DNA from: Liolophura sinensis | Taxonomy: Eukaryota > Mollusca > Polyplacophora > Chitonida > Chitonidae | Direction: 5' to 3' | Assembly (NCBI RefSeq): GCF_032854445.1 | Contig: NC_088307.1 | Coordinates: 18,302,017-18,366,016, forward strand | Length of the DNA: 64,000 bases | Part shown: positions 36,477 through 48,348 of the stretch, in pieces | Layout: each line of letters opens with the position of its first letter | How positions within the stretch are numbered: the stretch's first letter is position 1 | Program-made: the position numbers and the translations under genes | Notes under the pieces: generated by a model | What the model saw: only the letters and a program-made list of their open reading frames with translations | What the model was told of the DNA's origin: nothing | Databases searched by the model: none

Positions 36477-37162
36477 TAATTTCACTTAAAAACTTGACAT
36501 CTAAATCATGACAAAAAGTGTCTTCCATTAAATCCTATCTAAAATGAGATACAACATACACAGTATAGATTGCAATAAAAAATTAGAGCCATACCACTGA
36601 TTGTAAAACTTTAGCTACCCCCTCCCACCCAACTCCAAAAAAAAACAAACAAAAAAACAAAATGCTGTTCTTATAACATTATATCATGTTCATTTAAAAA
36701 AAAAAAATTCATGCATTTTAAAGAGTTTTTATATAAAAGAGAAACCTAAACCTAAACGGCTAAAAAAAACTATATATAAACTATATTCTATATACATATA
36801 AAACAACATAATTTTATGCCATGTATTTGTAAGAAAAGGTTATGGCACGAATGTGCAACTGACTACTTTCCATCAGGAAAAATGGGTCAAACTTTTATCA
36901 AAAGTTTAAATAAAATGAATATCAATATGCCATGTTACAGGTTTTGCGCATCATACAGTGGAAACTCGAATGAGCTTTGTCGTTTGTACCCACAGTTCTC
37001 TTTAGTTTCCTTCGACTTTAATCTATGAAGTTTTTTTTCCGGGGATAAAACAATTCAAGTCTAAGTGCATAAATATTGTCACCATTACAGTTGAGATTAA
37101 AGCCCAAGTCAGTTTATCCCAGATCTATTATAGGCCAGCCAGTGATGGATTAACACATACAG
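36477..37162. other. Intergenic, A-rich
   Basis: Several poly-A runs (36642-36660, 36698-36708). No gene. Confidence 0.5.
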
Positions 37163-37393
37163 AACTCACCCTAAATGACCATAAATTTCGCCCATAACAA
37201 ATCCGCCTATTTTTACTGATTCTGAGAGTTCTATTGATCTTAGAAAGGTGATTTTAAAGTTTGGTTGGAATATGAGATGATATTCTACTGGAAAATTGTA
37301 AGTTTCAGCGCCAAAAATAATCTTGGGTGACGTTTATTTGCCTCTAAAAGTGCATTTTGTGGGCAAAATTTTAGGTCATTTAGGGTAAGTCTA
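37163..37393. mobile_element. MITE-like element X, copy 1
   Basis: The ends are inverted repeats of about 30 bases: left CTCACCCTAAATGACC..AAATTTCGCCC, right the reverse complement GGGCAAAATTTTAGGTCA then TTTAGGGTAAG. It is about 230 bp with no coding capacity. Related copies lie at 52376-52620 and 59728-59930. Confidence 0.7.
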
Positions 37394-37399
37394 TACCAT

Positions 37400-37955
37400 A
37401 GCCTTGAACAGGCCAATCAAAAGTAAGAGAAGGTCCTCTTCATGGACTCACAGACAATCCAAAGTAAGGGGAGGTCCTCTTTGTGCACTAACAGCCAATC
37501 AGAAGTAAGAGGAGGTCCTCTTTGTGGACTCTCAGCCAATCAGAAGCAAGAGGAGGTCCTATCTGTGGACTCAAAGCCAATCTGAAGTAAAAGGAGGTCC
37601 TCTTTGTGGACTCACAGCCAAGCAGAAGTAAGAAGAGGTCCTCTTTGTGCACTCACAGCCAATCAGAAGTAAGAGGAGGTCCTCTTTGTGGACTCACAGC
37701 CAAACAGAAGTAAGAGGAGGTCCTCTTTGTGCACTCACAGCGAATCTGATTTAAGAGGAGGTCCTCTTTGTGCACTCACAGCCAATCAGAAGTAAGAGGA
37801 GGTCCTCTTTGTGCACTCACAGCGAATCTGATTTAAGAGGAGGTCCTCTTTGTGCACTCACAGCGAATCTGATTAAGAGGAGGTCCTCTTTGTGCACTCA
37901 CAGCCAATCTGAAGTAAGAGGAGGTCCTGTTTGTGGACTCATAGCCAATCAACAG
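37400..37955 (+). repeat. 41-bp tandem repeat, 13 units
   Basis: The unit contains AGCCAATCAGAAGTAAGAGG followed by AGGTCCTCTTTGTGCACTCA. The core AGAGGAGGTCCTCTT is partly self-complementary. It lies just downstream of the DNase II stop codon on that gene's 3' side, so it may fall in the 3' UTR. Confidence 0.95.
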
Positions 37956-38071
37956 TTAGGAATCACTGTATACAACATATGGACACAAATGGAAATAATA
38001 AAGCATACTTATGTGATTAATGGAAATAGTTTTCACAAAAATACCTATAAAGACAGTTGGTGACAACTGTA

Positions 38072-41000
38072 TTACTTGCAGTCTTCATACGCAGCTACAG
38101 ACTTGGCAAACTGATCGTGCACCATTTGATGTTTGAAGCAGACAGTGCCTCCAGCTCTTTCTAACTGATGCTCCTGTTGTAAGTAAAGTCAAAATGTGTA
38201 AATGACAATATAAATGCAATAGGGGAGTTTTGAGTTCGAACTCTTATCACTAAAGGCAGAAAAAAGTCCTACTGTATCATCAGACCTGTCAAAAATGTCA
38301 GACAATTATTTCTGATCCCATTTACTGTATCATGGGTGCCATCCACAAACAGTAATTTAGAGTAGATAAACAATGGAAAAAATTCAGGAATTGAATGTGT
38401 GTGAACTTGAGAAATTCGAAAAGGAAAGAGACGCCATTTGTGCCCCTGGAGCATCATGGGACAGGTGATCGGTAAATTAATGTTAACAAAGGTTGCCTAA
38501 CATATTTCACAAGTCACACGATACAGCTGGTTTCTAATGAATACAGGCTGATGTCGACAAGTTTTGTGTTTACCAGGTTCTGAGCTCGCAAAGCTCATTA
38601 ACACTTTTGAGTTTAATTAACAGTTTTTTTTAAGACTTAATACCAGATTTAACTTTAGGCCAAGTCTTCAATTTTGTACTTAGCCGAAAAAAAACAGGTT
38701 AACATTAGATCAATTATGAGCTAAAACCACTGCTGTTATACTTTGACTTTGGAGAATTGCATGGGCTGCTGAGTTTGGCTAAAAATTTAAATATAAAATA
38801 CAACTTAATACCAGTATTAGCTAATACACTTTTAAACAACTGGGCCCCGCCATGGAGAAATGCGTTTCATCCACATCAGCCTATATTTATTCCTATTTAT
38901 AACCTATTTATGATCCATTACACATCAACATTTAGTTGCTGTAAATGGAAATTTATGATGGTAAAACTAAGTCGCTAATATTTCTATTACTGATCAAGAA
39001 TTTGGAGAGAGAAAAAAAAAGACGCAGTTCGTCAACTTGCTACTGGAGACATGCAATGTGAACGTTGTTAATGGTGACGTAATATTTCTAATGGTGACAT
39101 GTAATACTGCTAATGGTGACATGTAATACTGCTAATGGTGACATGTAATACTGCTAATGGTGACATGTAATATGAAATACATGTGGCACATTCTGAGTAA
39201 ATCAATAAGTCTATGAGGGTCTTCTCTGGCCCACCCAGTACATAAATTCAAAATCACCTTCCCATTAGCTGACATACTGAGAGATAATTTTCCTTTTCCT
39301 TTAGCTCTCTATTTATGTCACCTATGCAGATCCAGGGAGGTTATCCAGCTGTTGTAATGACCCACTATATTCATATAGACTATATTCACCTAGGGGCCAT
39401 TTTGTCCCTTGTCCTGCCACGGCCAAGACTTACCTGTCTATTTATGTCGCCTATGCAAGACCCAGGGAGGGTTGCCAGCTGTTGTAATGTCCCAATATGT
39501 TCATATAGACTATATTCACCTAGGGGCCATTTTGTCCCTTGTCCTGCCAGGGCCAAGTCTTACCTGTCTATTTATGTCACCTATGCAGACCCAGGGAGGG
39601 TTGCCAGCTGTTGTAATGTCCTAATATGTTCATATAGATTATAATCACATAGGGGCCATTTTGTCCCTTGTCCTGCCACGGCCAAGTCTTACCTGTCTAT
39701 TTATGTCGCCTATGCAGACCCAGGGAGGGTTGCCAGCTGTTGTAATGTCCTAATATGTTCATATAGATTATAATCACCTAGGGGCCATTTTGTCCCTTGT
39801 CCTGCCATGGCCAAGTCTTACCTGTCTATTTATGTCACCTATGCAGACCCAGGGAGGGTTGCCAGCTGTTGTAACAGCCCACTTAGAATGATCTTTGGTC
39901 TCTGCAAAAGCCACTTGCTCTGGTAAGCTGATCTTTTCAATATTGTACACCTGTAATGTTGAACAAATACACAAGATAATTTTCCAAAAACACAATGCAC
40001 ACCAAAACTGCCACCTAAGCTAAAAAATAGTGTTTACAAGCTAATGTATGCCTGCATGCTTCAGGTTTTATGTCTTAGTGAGCACTTTTTTCAGTCATAT
40101 GTGTGACGAGGAGTCAGTTGGTGTGTGTACATATACTGTTCTCTCGTGGCAGAGAGAATCCTTGCCACTGAAGTGTCATGCCGAAAATACCAGACACAAC
40201 ACTCCACCATTATACTGACACCAGGCCATCCTTGCTCTAACCTCTCAGTGCTGAGCGCCTTGTGAGCCAGCAACATACAGGGTAATGGAAGCATAAAAGA
40301 CAAATAAACATCAATATTCAGAGATTCATCCTTGTCTCACACAAAATGATCCATCCTCAACAAATTTTATTTTTAAGATGACAGTTACTGTTTCGTTTAC
40401 ACTCACTTTGAACAGCTTTGTTGTGCAGTTTGAAGGCAGTTTGCCTCTGCCATTTTGCCAAGTCTCAGTTTTCAGGGGTGAGTTAAGGAAAGGGGCGATC
40501 CATGAACTGTACAAATCTGAAAAAAAAACATGGAATTTATCTTGTAATATAACTTCTTACGAGTCAATGCAATTTGCTGCAGGTCAATCTGCAATGTTTC
40601 AGAACCTGTACAGTGCTATCTTATGATTTTGGCGTAAGTTATGGTCTTAAAGTTTGTCATGGTATACAATGAATTAATGAAGCTTTTCGCAAGTCACATA
40701 CAGCCAATCTTCGAATTTTCCCCATTTTACAAGCTTTTCACAAGTTACAGCCAGTCTTTCCATTTTACAGCCAGTCTTCAAGCTTTCAGAAGTTACAGCC
40801 ACCCTTCACATTTTTCACAATTTACAGCCTGTTTTCAAGCTTTCCCAAGTTACAAGCACTCTTTAAGTTTTTCACAGGTTACAGGCAGTCTTCAAAATTT
40901 TTACTAGTTACAGCCAGTCTTCACATTTTTCACAGTCTTCAGTCTTACTTGCAGTCTAGAAAAATTAACAAGGGCTCTTTAAGTTTTTCACAAGTTACAA

Positions 41001-44000
41001 GCCCTCTAACTTTTTCATAAGTTACAAACACTCAAACTTTTTCATAAGTTACAAGCACTCAAACTTTTTCATAAGTTTCAAGCACTCAAACTTTTTCACG
41101 GGATACAGGCAGTCCTTTCACTAGTAACAGTCTGACTTCAAGCTTTTCGCAACTTACAACCACTCATGTTTTTCATCAGGTACAGCCAGGCTTCCAGCGT
41201 TTGCTCAATGAAAACCACAACTTAAATATTTCAACTTTCCCACAAGTAGCTTGGTCTTACCTTCGTCATAACTGTTGAACTTAGCAAAGCTGATGAAGTT
41301 ATCTCCACCCTTAGAAACCAGTGGGCGGAGGCTGTTCCAGGGCGGGGATTTGGGGTGGGGCTTGGAGGTGCTCTCTAAATACTTGGTCAGATTGATGTTG
41401 TCTTGTTTAAACCCGTCAGGCATGCTAAAGTCATACACCCAGGGGTAGTTGTAATGGAATTGGGTGCCTGGTGAGATTAAATGATAGAAAAGATTAATTC
41501 CAGCCTTGAAGATTAGTATTAGTAACGATAACCGCTAACTGACCTAAAACTTCAATCACAAAAGATCATTTCTGGAGGCAACTAAATGTCATGGGATATT
41601 ACTTCTGGTGCTAAAATTTCATTTACCAGTAGGGTATCATCATACTTTTCAAACACTTCTCAAAGCACCTTTCTAACCTCAACAGAACTCCTACACTGGG
41701 GGGGAGGGGGGGGGGACAACTTAGTCTTGGACAAAAGGTACATTTAACGTACTACATGCATATTTTTAGACTTCAAATCACAGAAAATATGTATGTTTTC
41801 ATTTTAGTCTTTGAACTAGGGGTTTATGCCAGGCTTAAATTTTCAAAAAGGCCATCCTTAAAAAATTCTTCAAATTACAGGCTCTGATTTAGGAGGGCTT
41901 GATGGACTGTACATAAACAAACATATTTTTAAACATGGCCTAAGAATAATTTAACAAAGTTGTTTACATGTACAAGCACTATCCACTTCCAGATTGGAGG
42001 GAGGCTCTCTTGAGTCTTAACATGGTGGTATTCATGGTGTGACCAAACTACAGGTCAAATATATTACCTTTTTTGGCAATAACTGACACCAAAAAACGCA
42101 CCCCAAGAACATAATTCTGAAGAGCAATCTTGTTTACTGTAATTCTTAACCCTTTTCGATGTTTGCAAGGTGTTTCATCAAGCACTTGACAGACAGAAGC
42201 CCTTGAAATTGGCCAAACCAACCAATGTAGTTTTATCTTCAAAGTCACATTAAAAAGGTGTATAATTTACATGGAAAGTTGCCCCTTCATATGCAAAAAG
42301 GGTGAGGAATTAGAGTAAGTAGTTTTGTGTATTCAATACAGCTACCACTGCATGTTTAAAACTTGCAAGTTGACCCGAACATACACAAAATGGACACTAC
42401 TGCTTCGAAAAGAGACGCCACCCTGTTGTATAGCTCTCACAGAAATGTGAACTGAACTGAACTGAACTGAACTGAACTGATTCTAGTATAATAATATTCT
42501 GGAACATTTGCTTGAAATTTTCTCAAAAACTAGAAAGACTAGACCCCTTTACAATAAACATACCTATTATATCCAAGCTGTTATAGTTGTACGTCACACA
42601 GAGAAATGATTGGCCATAATGCAGTGCTGTTTCTGGCCAATTGTATCCCTCAGTCTTTGCAGGAGGGAATTTGGGGGTACTGTGAACCAACCAGAAACCC
42701 ACTGACCTGTCAAACCCCACCACACCTGAAGTTATGAACAAACAACATCTGTTAAGTAAGTTTTCAAAGAAAATCTGTGTTGGGCAGAAAACAATGGGGT
42801 CTGGCAGAAAACAATGGGGTCTGGCAGAAAACAATGGTGTCTGGCAGAAAACAGTGGTGTTTTACAGAACACAGCGGTTTTTTACAGAACACAGTGGTGT
42901 TTAATGCAAGGGTAGTATTTTACAACTAGAGCCAAAGAGCAGTGATATGGGTCTATTGCTCTCCTTCTATTTTTATTTTTCTTGTAACTAATGACCACTT
43001 GTCTTCTAGTACAATTCATTGGTCTTCTCCACCCACAAAGGGCTTATCAGTTATTCTGACTGTAATGGAGGACATGGTCTCACCTCATTATGACATGACT
43101 TCATAGAGAATGCATTGCACAAGAATGTTGTATGATATTACGTTCAGATTGTAGACATTTTCTCGAACTTTTTTTTGAAACCAAGTCATTACCATTTCTA
43201 TTTGTTCAGTTAGTGTGAGCATGAAAATCTTCCTTATTTGTGCCACTGCCGTATGTGACAACAGATCAAGGTAACATATCATAATACATGTTTTGGTCTT
43301 TACATTGTATAGTTGTATCTCAACAGTATAAATATGGCAAGGACACATAAAATACACGTACAATCTGTCAACCTTTTTTTTCGATCTTCTCAGGATTATA
43401 TCCAAATGTTCATCACATATAGCAAACGTAATTAACAGCTCATTCCACAATTTAACAGATAACTTATTCCACAGACCACGAAAAACTTTGTACAATAAGT
43501 TTGCTGGCATTCACGCAATTAGGAAGATCACTAACCCAAGGGGTCAAGCAGTACTACAGCTAAGTATCAGAGGTAGTGTGGTAATCCCTACTTTCACAGG
43601 AGAGGGAGTACTGGGTAAGCCTACCACAAGACACATTTTTTTGGAAATACTTTACTATTTTGGGTCCCCAGCAATGCACCTGGAAAGTTTGAAGTTAACT
43701 GAGTGAAGGGTGTAGAGAAAATTGAAAGACACACATATCCAAACATGTGCGTACATATATAGGCCTACATTAACCTACCGGTACAGAGATTCATTGTAGT
43801 TACATATAGGACTACAAGCATTATGTATGTACATGTCGATTGCCCAGAAGTACGACTTGTCATAACATTCAAGAATAAATTAATAATTCAGGAGGATGAA
43901 TCTTAATGATGCTCATACATGTAAGGCCTACATTTACTTATTACATCTCAGCCTGTAGGCCTACTGGGTTTATTTCAATAACTCGGACAACTTTACCGTC

Positions 44001-47000
44001 TCATTTTGTTTTGATAGCAAAGGTTGCAGTATTATTTCATTCTATGTAACTTGCCTAATGCGACTGGTATTTTTTTTTTTACCTGTCGAAACATTTCTGT
44101 ATACACCAACAACTGCCAGCTACCTTACATGGTGTAAATCTTTTTTCTACATACGCTATCATGGGCCATCAAGGTACAGATTGGTATGTGACATTTACCA
44201 TCACGATCCTCAGAGCAGCCCAAGGGCATTCGATAACCTTTCATGACACAAATTAAGTAAATAATAAATGAAAACGCGACCCCAAACATAATTAAATTTT
44301 TATTCTATGCATAACTTACAAATCCCAAGGAAACAATGAGTAAACATCACAAAAGGATGCTAATATTTTACCATAACACACTACCTATTTCGTTAAACAC
44401 AGTGACACGTCATACTCTGGTTAAACTACTTCTGGCAATTTCTTCACATTGTTTTATGGCTCTACAATGGGCTTTTGGCGATTCTCACTAATAGGCCCAT
44501 GACAAAAAAACAAAACAAACAAACAAAAAAAAAAAACCCACTGGTGTTTGACACAAGTCAATAAAAGTGTTACAGAAAACAGGGGTGTGTTACAAAAAAC
44601 AGGGGTGTGTTACAGAAAACAGTGGTGTGTTACAGAAAACAGTGGTGTGTTACACAAAACAGGGGTGTGTTACAGAACACAGGCATCTGTTACAGAAAAC
44701 AGTGGTGTTTTACAAAAAACAGGGGTGTGTTACACAAAACAGTGGTGTGTTACACAAAACAGTGGCGAGTTACAGAAAACAGTGGTGTGTTACAGATAAC
44801 AGGGATGTGTTACAGAAAACGGTGGTGTTTTACAGAAAACAATGCTGTTCAACAAATGGTGGTATTTTACAGAAAACAATGGTTTTATAGAAAACAGAGG
44901 TGTTTGACAGAATACAGAGATATGTTACACAAACCAAGGTTGCATTACAGAACACAGTGGTGTGTAACAGAACACAGGCATGTGTTACAGAAAACAGTGG
45001 TGTTTTACAAATAACAGGGTTGTGTTACAAAAAAACAGGGTTGTGTTACACAGAACAGCAGTGTGTTACAGAAAACAGTGGTGTGTTACAGATAACAATG
45101 CTGTTCAACAAACGGTGGTATTTTACAGAAAACAATGGTTTTATAGAAAACAGAGGTGTTTGACAGAATACAGAGATATGTTACACAAACCAAGGTTGCA
45201 TTACAGAACACAGTGGTGTGTAACAGAACACAGGCATGTGTTACAGAAAACAGTGGTGTTTTACAAATAACAGGGTTGTGTTACAAAAAAACAGGGTTGT
45301 GTTACACAGAACAGCAGTGTGTTACAGAAAACAGTGGTGTGTTACAGAAAACACAGGTGTGTTACAGAACATAGAGGTGTGCTACAGAAAACAATGGTGT
45401 TTTGCAGAAAACAGTGGTGTTTGACAGAACAGTGGTGTTCTACAAAAACAGTGGTGTTTATTGAAAAGGTGGTGATTCACAAAAAAATGGCGTTTTACAT
45501 AAGAAAAGAAGTGTTTCACAGAAAGCAATGGTTAGGGTTAGGGTTTACAAAACACAGGAGAGGATGGCAGAACACAAATGGTGTTTCACAGAAACAAGTG
45601 GTGTTTTACAAAAAAAAAACAGTGATGTTTTACAAAACACAGTGGTACCAGACAGAACAGAATGGTGTTTGACACAACACACATGGCGTTTTACAGAAAA
45701 CAGTGGTGTTTCACAGAAAGCAATGTAGTTTTACAGAAAACAATGGTGTTTTACAAAACACAAATGGTGTCTTACAAAAAACAATGTTGTCTTACAGAAA
45801 ACAATGGTGTCCTGAAAGAGTCTGAAAGAATGGTGATGTTTTATCTAAGCAATTTATATAACTTCGGCATGACCATACCTTTGGTGTGGCCATAGGACTC
45901 TGTCTTCTGTCCGGTGGGTTTCTCATCATTGTACATCACATAGGCAACATCTCCCCCCTATGACACACAATGATCATGTAGGAAGGATTCAGACAGTAGC
46001 TTTATGAGAGTATGGGAACACATGAGACAAAAAGATACTTAATTTGTCCAAATAAGATCCAATGTCATGCTGAAGAATTTTTATGCAGTGGTAGTCAGTC
46101 ATGGGTGGAGGAAACCTGGAGTACCTGGAGTAAACCCCTGACCGTTGGCAAATTACTGTCAAGCTTTTCCATGTATGACACACCGATGCCTGGAAGTAGA
46201 TTGACCAGCTGCTGCTGCTGCTAGCAAATAGATCTCATCAGACACTCACTAGAGTGTCAATCACACACGTATGAGATAATTGCTTGTCTGTATAAGAGAC
46301 AATCAGACACTCCCTCACTCTGAGTATAAGAGACAATCAGACACTTCTGCTGTCTGTATAAGAGACAATCAGACACTCATTTGTTGTCAACCCTAATACA
46401 CAATCAGACACTCATCTGTCATCAACCTTAAGAGACAATCAATACTCATCTGTTGTCAACTTTAAGACACAACCAGACACTAACTGTTATCAACCTTAAG
46501 AGATAATGAAACACACATTTCTCGCCAACCTTAAGAGACAATCGAACACTCATTTGTTGTCAACCTCGACAGACAATCAGACACTCATTTGTTGTCAGCC
46601 TTAAGAGACAATCAATACTCATCTGTTGTCAACTTTAAGAGGCAATCAGACACTCATCTGTTGTCAGCCTTAAGAGACAATCAATTCTCATTTGTTGTCA
46701 ACCTTAAGAGACAACCAGGCACTCATTATGGTCAACCTTAAGACAATCAGACACTCATCTGTTGTCAACTTTAACAGACAATCTGACATTCATCTGTTGT
46801 CACCCTTAAGAGACAATCAGACACTCATCTGTTGTCAACTTTAAGAGACAATCAGACACTTATATGTTGTCAACTTTAAGAGGCAATCAGACACTCATTT
46901 GTTGTCAGCCTTAGGAAACAATCAGACATTCATCTGTTGTCAACTTTAAGAGACAACCAGACACTAACTATTATCAACCTTAAGAGATAATCAGACACTC

Positions 47001-48348
47001 ATTTGTCGCCAACCTTAAGAGACAATCAGACACTCATTTGTTGTCAACCTTCATGACCATAAGAGAAAATCAGACACTCCCATTTTGTCAGCATTAGAGA
47101 CAACCAGACACTAATTTGTTCATAGCATAAGAGACACTCAGACACTCCTTTGTTCTCAGAATAAGATACAATCAAACATTCTCATACTTCTGTTTTTGCC
47201 AACATAAGACACAATCAGGCACTTGCTTTTAGTAAAGCTAAGAGACAATCAAACACTGACACTGGAACCATAGATTTGCTTGAGTGTGTTGTATACAGCA
47301 TGTCCTGAGCTATTCACTGAGACATCAGACAATGACCACTGCGGAGATGTGACATCCATGTAGAAATGACCAACACCTTCCTTGACCAATGGATGAGAAC
47401 TCTCTGGAATTGTTGGCAGCTTGTATACAATGAACCTGTGACAAATAAGCCACACAAATTAATAACCACATTACATTACATATAACTAAATATGTTATTC
47501 AGTGCTTGTGTTAAATAAATGGTGAATTTCTGCAATGCTCAAGTTTATCACTTTACAAAAATTATTGTAAACAAACCTAGCAGAATGAAAAACATAAAAT
47601 TGATTTTCTGCTATGAAAACCAAGGTTCAATCATTATACCGGTCGCTGTGAGTTCAAGTCCAGCTCATGCTGGCTTTCTCTTCGGCCATAAGTGGCAACG
47701 TCTGCCAGCAACCTGCGAATGGTCATTGGTTTCCCCTGGGCTGTGCCCGGTTTCCTCCCACCATAATGCTGGCCGCCGTCATATAAGTGAAATAGTCTTC
47801 AGTAGGGCGTAAAATACCAATCAAACAAACAAACAAACAATCAATCATTATGCCATATTTTACCCCCATTGATTCTGTGGAGGGAGGGAAACAGAAGAGC
47901 TGGTCCACAAAGTAAAATGCATGGTGGCCCATATGATAGTTTTAAACTATCACTATGAATGTCATATATGGGTTTTCACCAAATGTGAGAATATCAAAAG
48001 AATCTAAGCAAACAGCCTGTAACTCTTGCAGAGTTAATATTTCTGTTATTTCATTAATATGGAACAATTAAATTTTTTTAAGTTCTAAAAAATTAAAGAT
48101 GTCCTTTAACTTATTACTGATTACATTGGTTTCAAAATGTTACAGATCATCATACTTTGCGCTGTCAGCCTCATTTAATAAACTGTCAATCATATCGAGA
48201 GAAATTCAATTTGGTCGGCTCATTATGCTTTTAGGGGTGTTCCGAAAACTTACCAGTCAACTGGCTTGCCTGCATCATTCAAACACTGGAGACCCACAGC
48301 ATCTGACAAACAAGCGCTAAAAGCGATCAGAGTCAACCAAGTATTCAT
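38072..48348 (-). CDS. Deoxyribonuclease II, complete, 8 exons
   Basis: Coding exons in transcription order: 48348-48254, 47435-47261, 45957-45879, 42725-42564, 41467-41261, 40516-40407, 39950-39822 and 38173-38072 (TAA 38074-38072). All phases agree (2,0,1,1,1,0,0) and the product is 352 aa, close to the roughly 360 aa of animal DNase II. DNase II is an acid endonuclease with two-fold related phospholipase-D-like halves that degrades phagocytosed and apoptotic DNA in lysosomes. Visible: a signal peptide (MNTWLTLIAFSACLSDAVG) followed by LQCLNDAGKPVDW; the first catalytic region GFWLVHSTPKFPP with H131; GTQFHYNYPWVYDF; ETWQNGRGKLPSNC; and the second catalytic motif DHSKWAVT with H297 and K299. 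The C-terminal PPWVCIGDINRQ and RAGGTVCF segments are typical. The donor of intron 2 (GTCAGT) is slightly non-consensus. Acid-independent specificity or toxin use, known for a starfish relative, is not suggested by anything here. Confidence 0.94.
38705..38850 (-). repeat. Dispersed repeat Y, copy 2
   Basis: Reverse complement match to 3255-3400. It lies in intron 7 of DNase II. Confidence 0.6.
39065..39175 (+). repeat. 21-bp tandem repeat, about 5 units
   Basis: GCTAATGGTGACATGTAATACT repeats in intron 7 of DNase II. Confidence 0.9.
39303..39874 (-). repeat. 129-bp tandem repeat containing the end of a DNase II exon and its splice donor
   Basis: About five copies with starts near 39303, 39431, 39561, 39690 and 39819. 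The outermost (39822-39874) is the real 3' end of exon 7 (TTAGNPPWVCIGDINRQ) with its GTAAGA donor. The others carry the same coding segment and, except for the most distant, the donor (CAG then GTAAGAC). They lack the upstream catalytic HSK part and an obvious acceptor. They therefore look like decoy partial exons within intron 7. Confidence 0.9.
40690..41195 (+). repeat. Degenerate about 33-bp tandem repeat
   Basis: CTTTTCACAAGTTACAGCCA followed by GTCTTCAAG recurs with many changes throughout intron 5 of DNase II. Confidence 0.8.
42448..42481 (+). repeat. (GAACT)n microsatellite
   Basis: Six to seven GAACT units just beyond exon 4 of DNase II. Confidence 0.95.
42783..42910 (+). repeat. 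20-bp minisatellite, 6 units
   Basis: GCAGAAAACAATGGGGTCTG then TTTACAGAACACAGTGGTGT variants. This is the same unit as the large array at 44565-45825, at the other end of DNase II intron 3. Confidence 0.92.
43000..44560. other. DNase II intron 3, unique portion
   Basis: No exon is seen. The 140-codon minus frame at 43510-43088 has a faint resemblance to the KLWNELP-type tail of retroelement reverse transcriptases, too weak to call. Confidence 0.4.
44565..45825 (+). repeat. 20-bp minisatellite, about 60 units, with a 256-bp higher-order duplication
   Basis: The unit is GTTACAGAAAACAGTGGTGT with many variants. The block starting at AATGCTGTTCAACAAA (44841) is repeated nearly identically from 45097. 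That repeats an irregular order of variant units, so the block was duplicated as a whole. It fills the donor-proximal part of DNase II intron 3. The period is not a multiple of three, so the many 60-135 codon frames here are artefacts. Confidence 0.96.
46232..47245 (+). repeat. About 36-bp minisatellite, about 27 units
   Basis: The unit is CCTTAAGAGACAATCAGACA followed by CTCATCTGTTGTCAA with many variants. It fills intron 2 of DNase II and runs to within about 15 bases of exon 2. The sequence at the donor (AAGAGACAATCAAACACTGAC) itself matches the unit. Confidence 0.95.
47641..47845 (+). repeat. SINE family A, 5'-truncated
   Basis: GGTCGCTGTGAGTTCAAGTC through CTTCAGTAGGGCGTAAAATA to a CAAA-type tail. 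It lies in DNase II intron 1. Confidence 0.87.

Noticed and set aside
37400..37955. CRISPR-like array because of regular 41-bp spacing
   Set aside because: The whole unit repeats, with no unique spacers, in an animal genome.
43088..43510. 140-codon frame with a KLWNELL segment, considered as a reverse transcriptase remnant
   Set aside because: Only a few residues resemble retroelement tails and no catalytic motif is present.
45530..45547. Interstitial telomeric repeat (GGTTAGGGTTAGGGTTT)
   Set aside because: Only two to three units inside a minisatellite; chance or array variation is enough.
44548..45895. Many 60-135 codon frames of CYRKQWCVTENSGV type
   Set aside because: Translations of a 20-bp minisatellite in an intron; present in all three frames.
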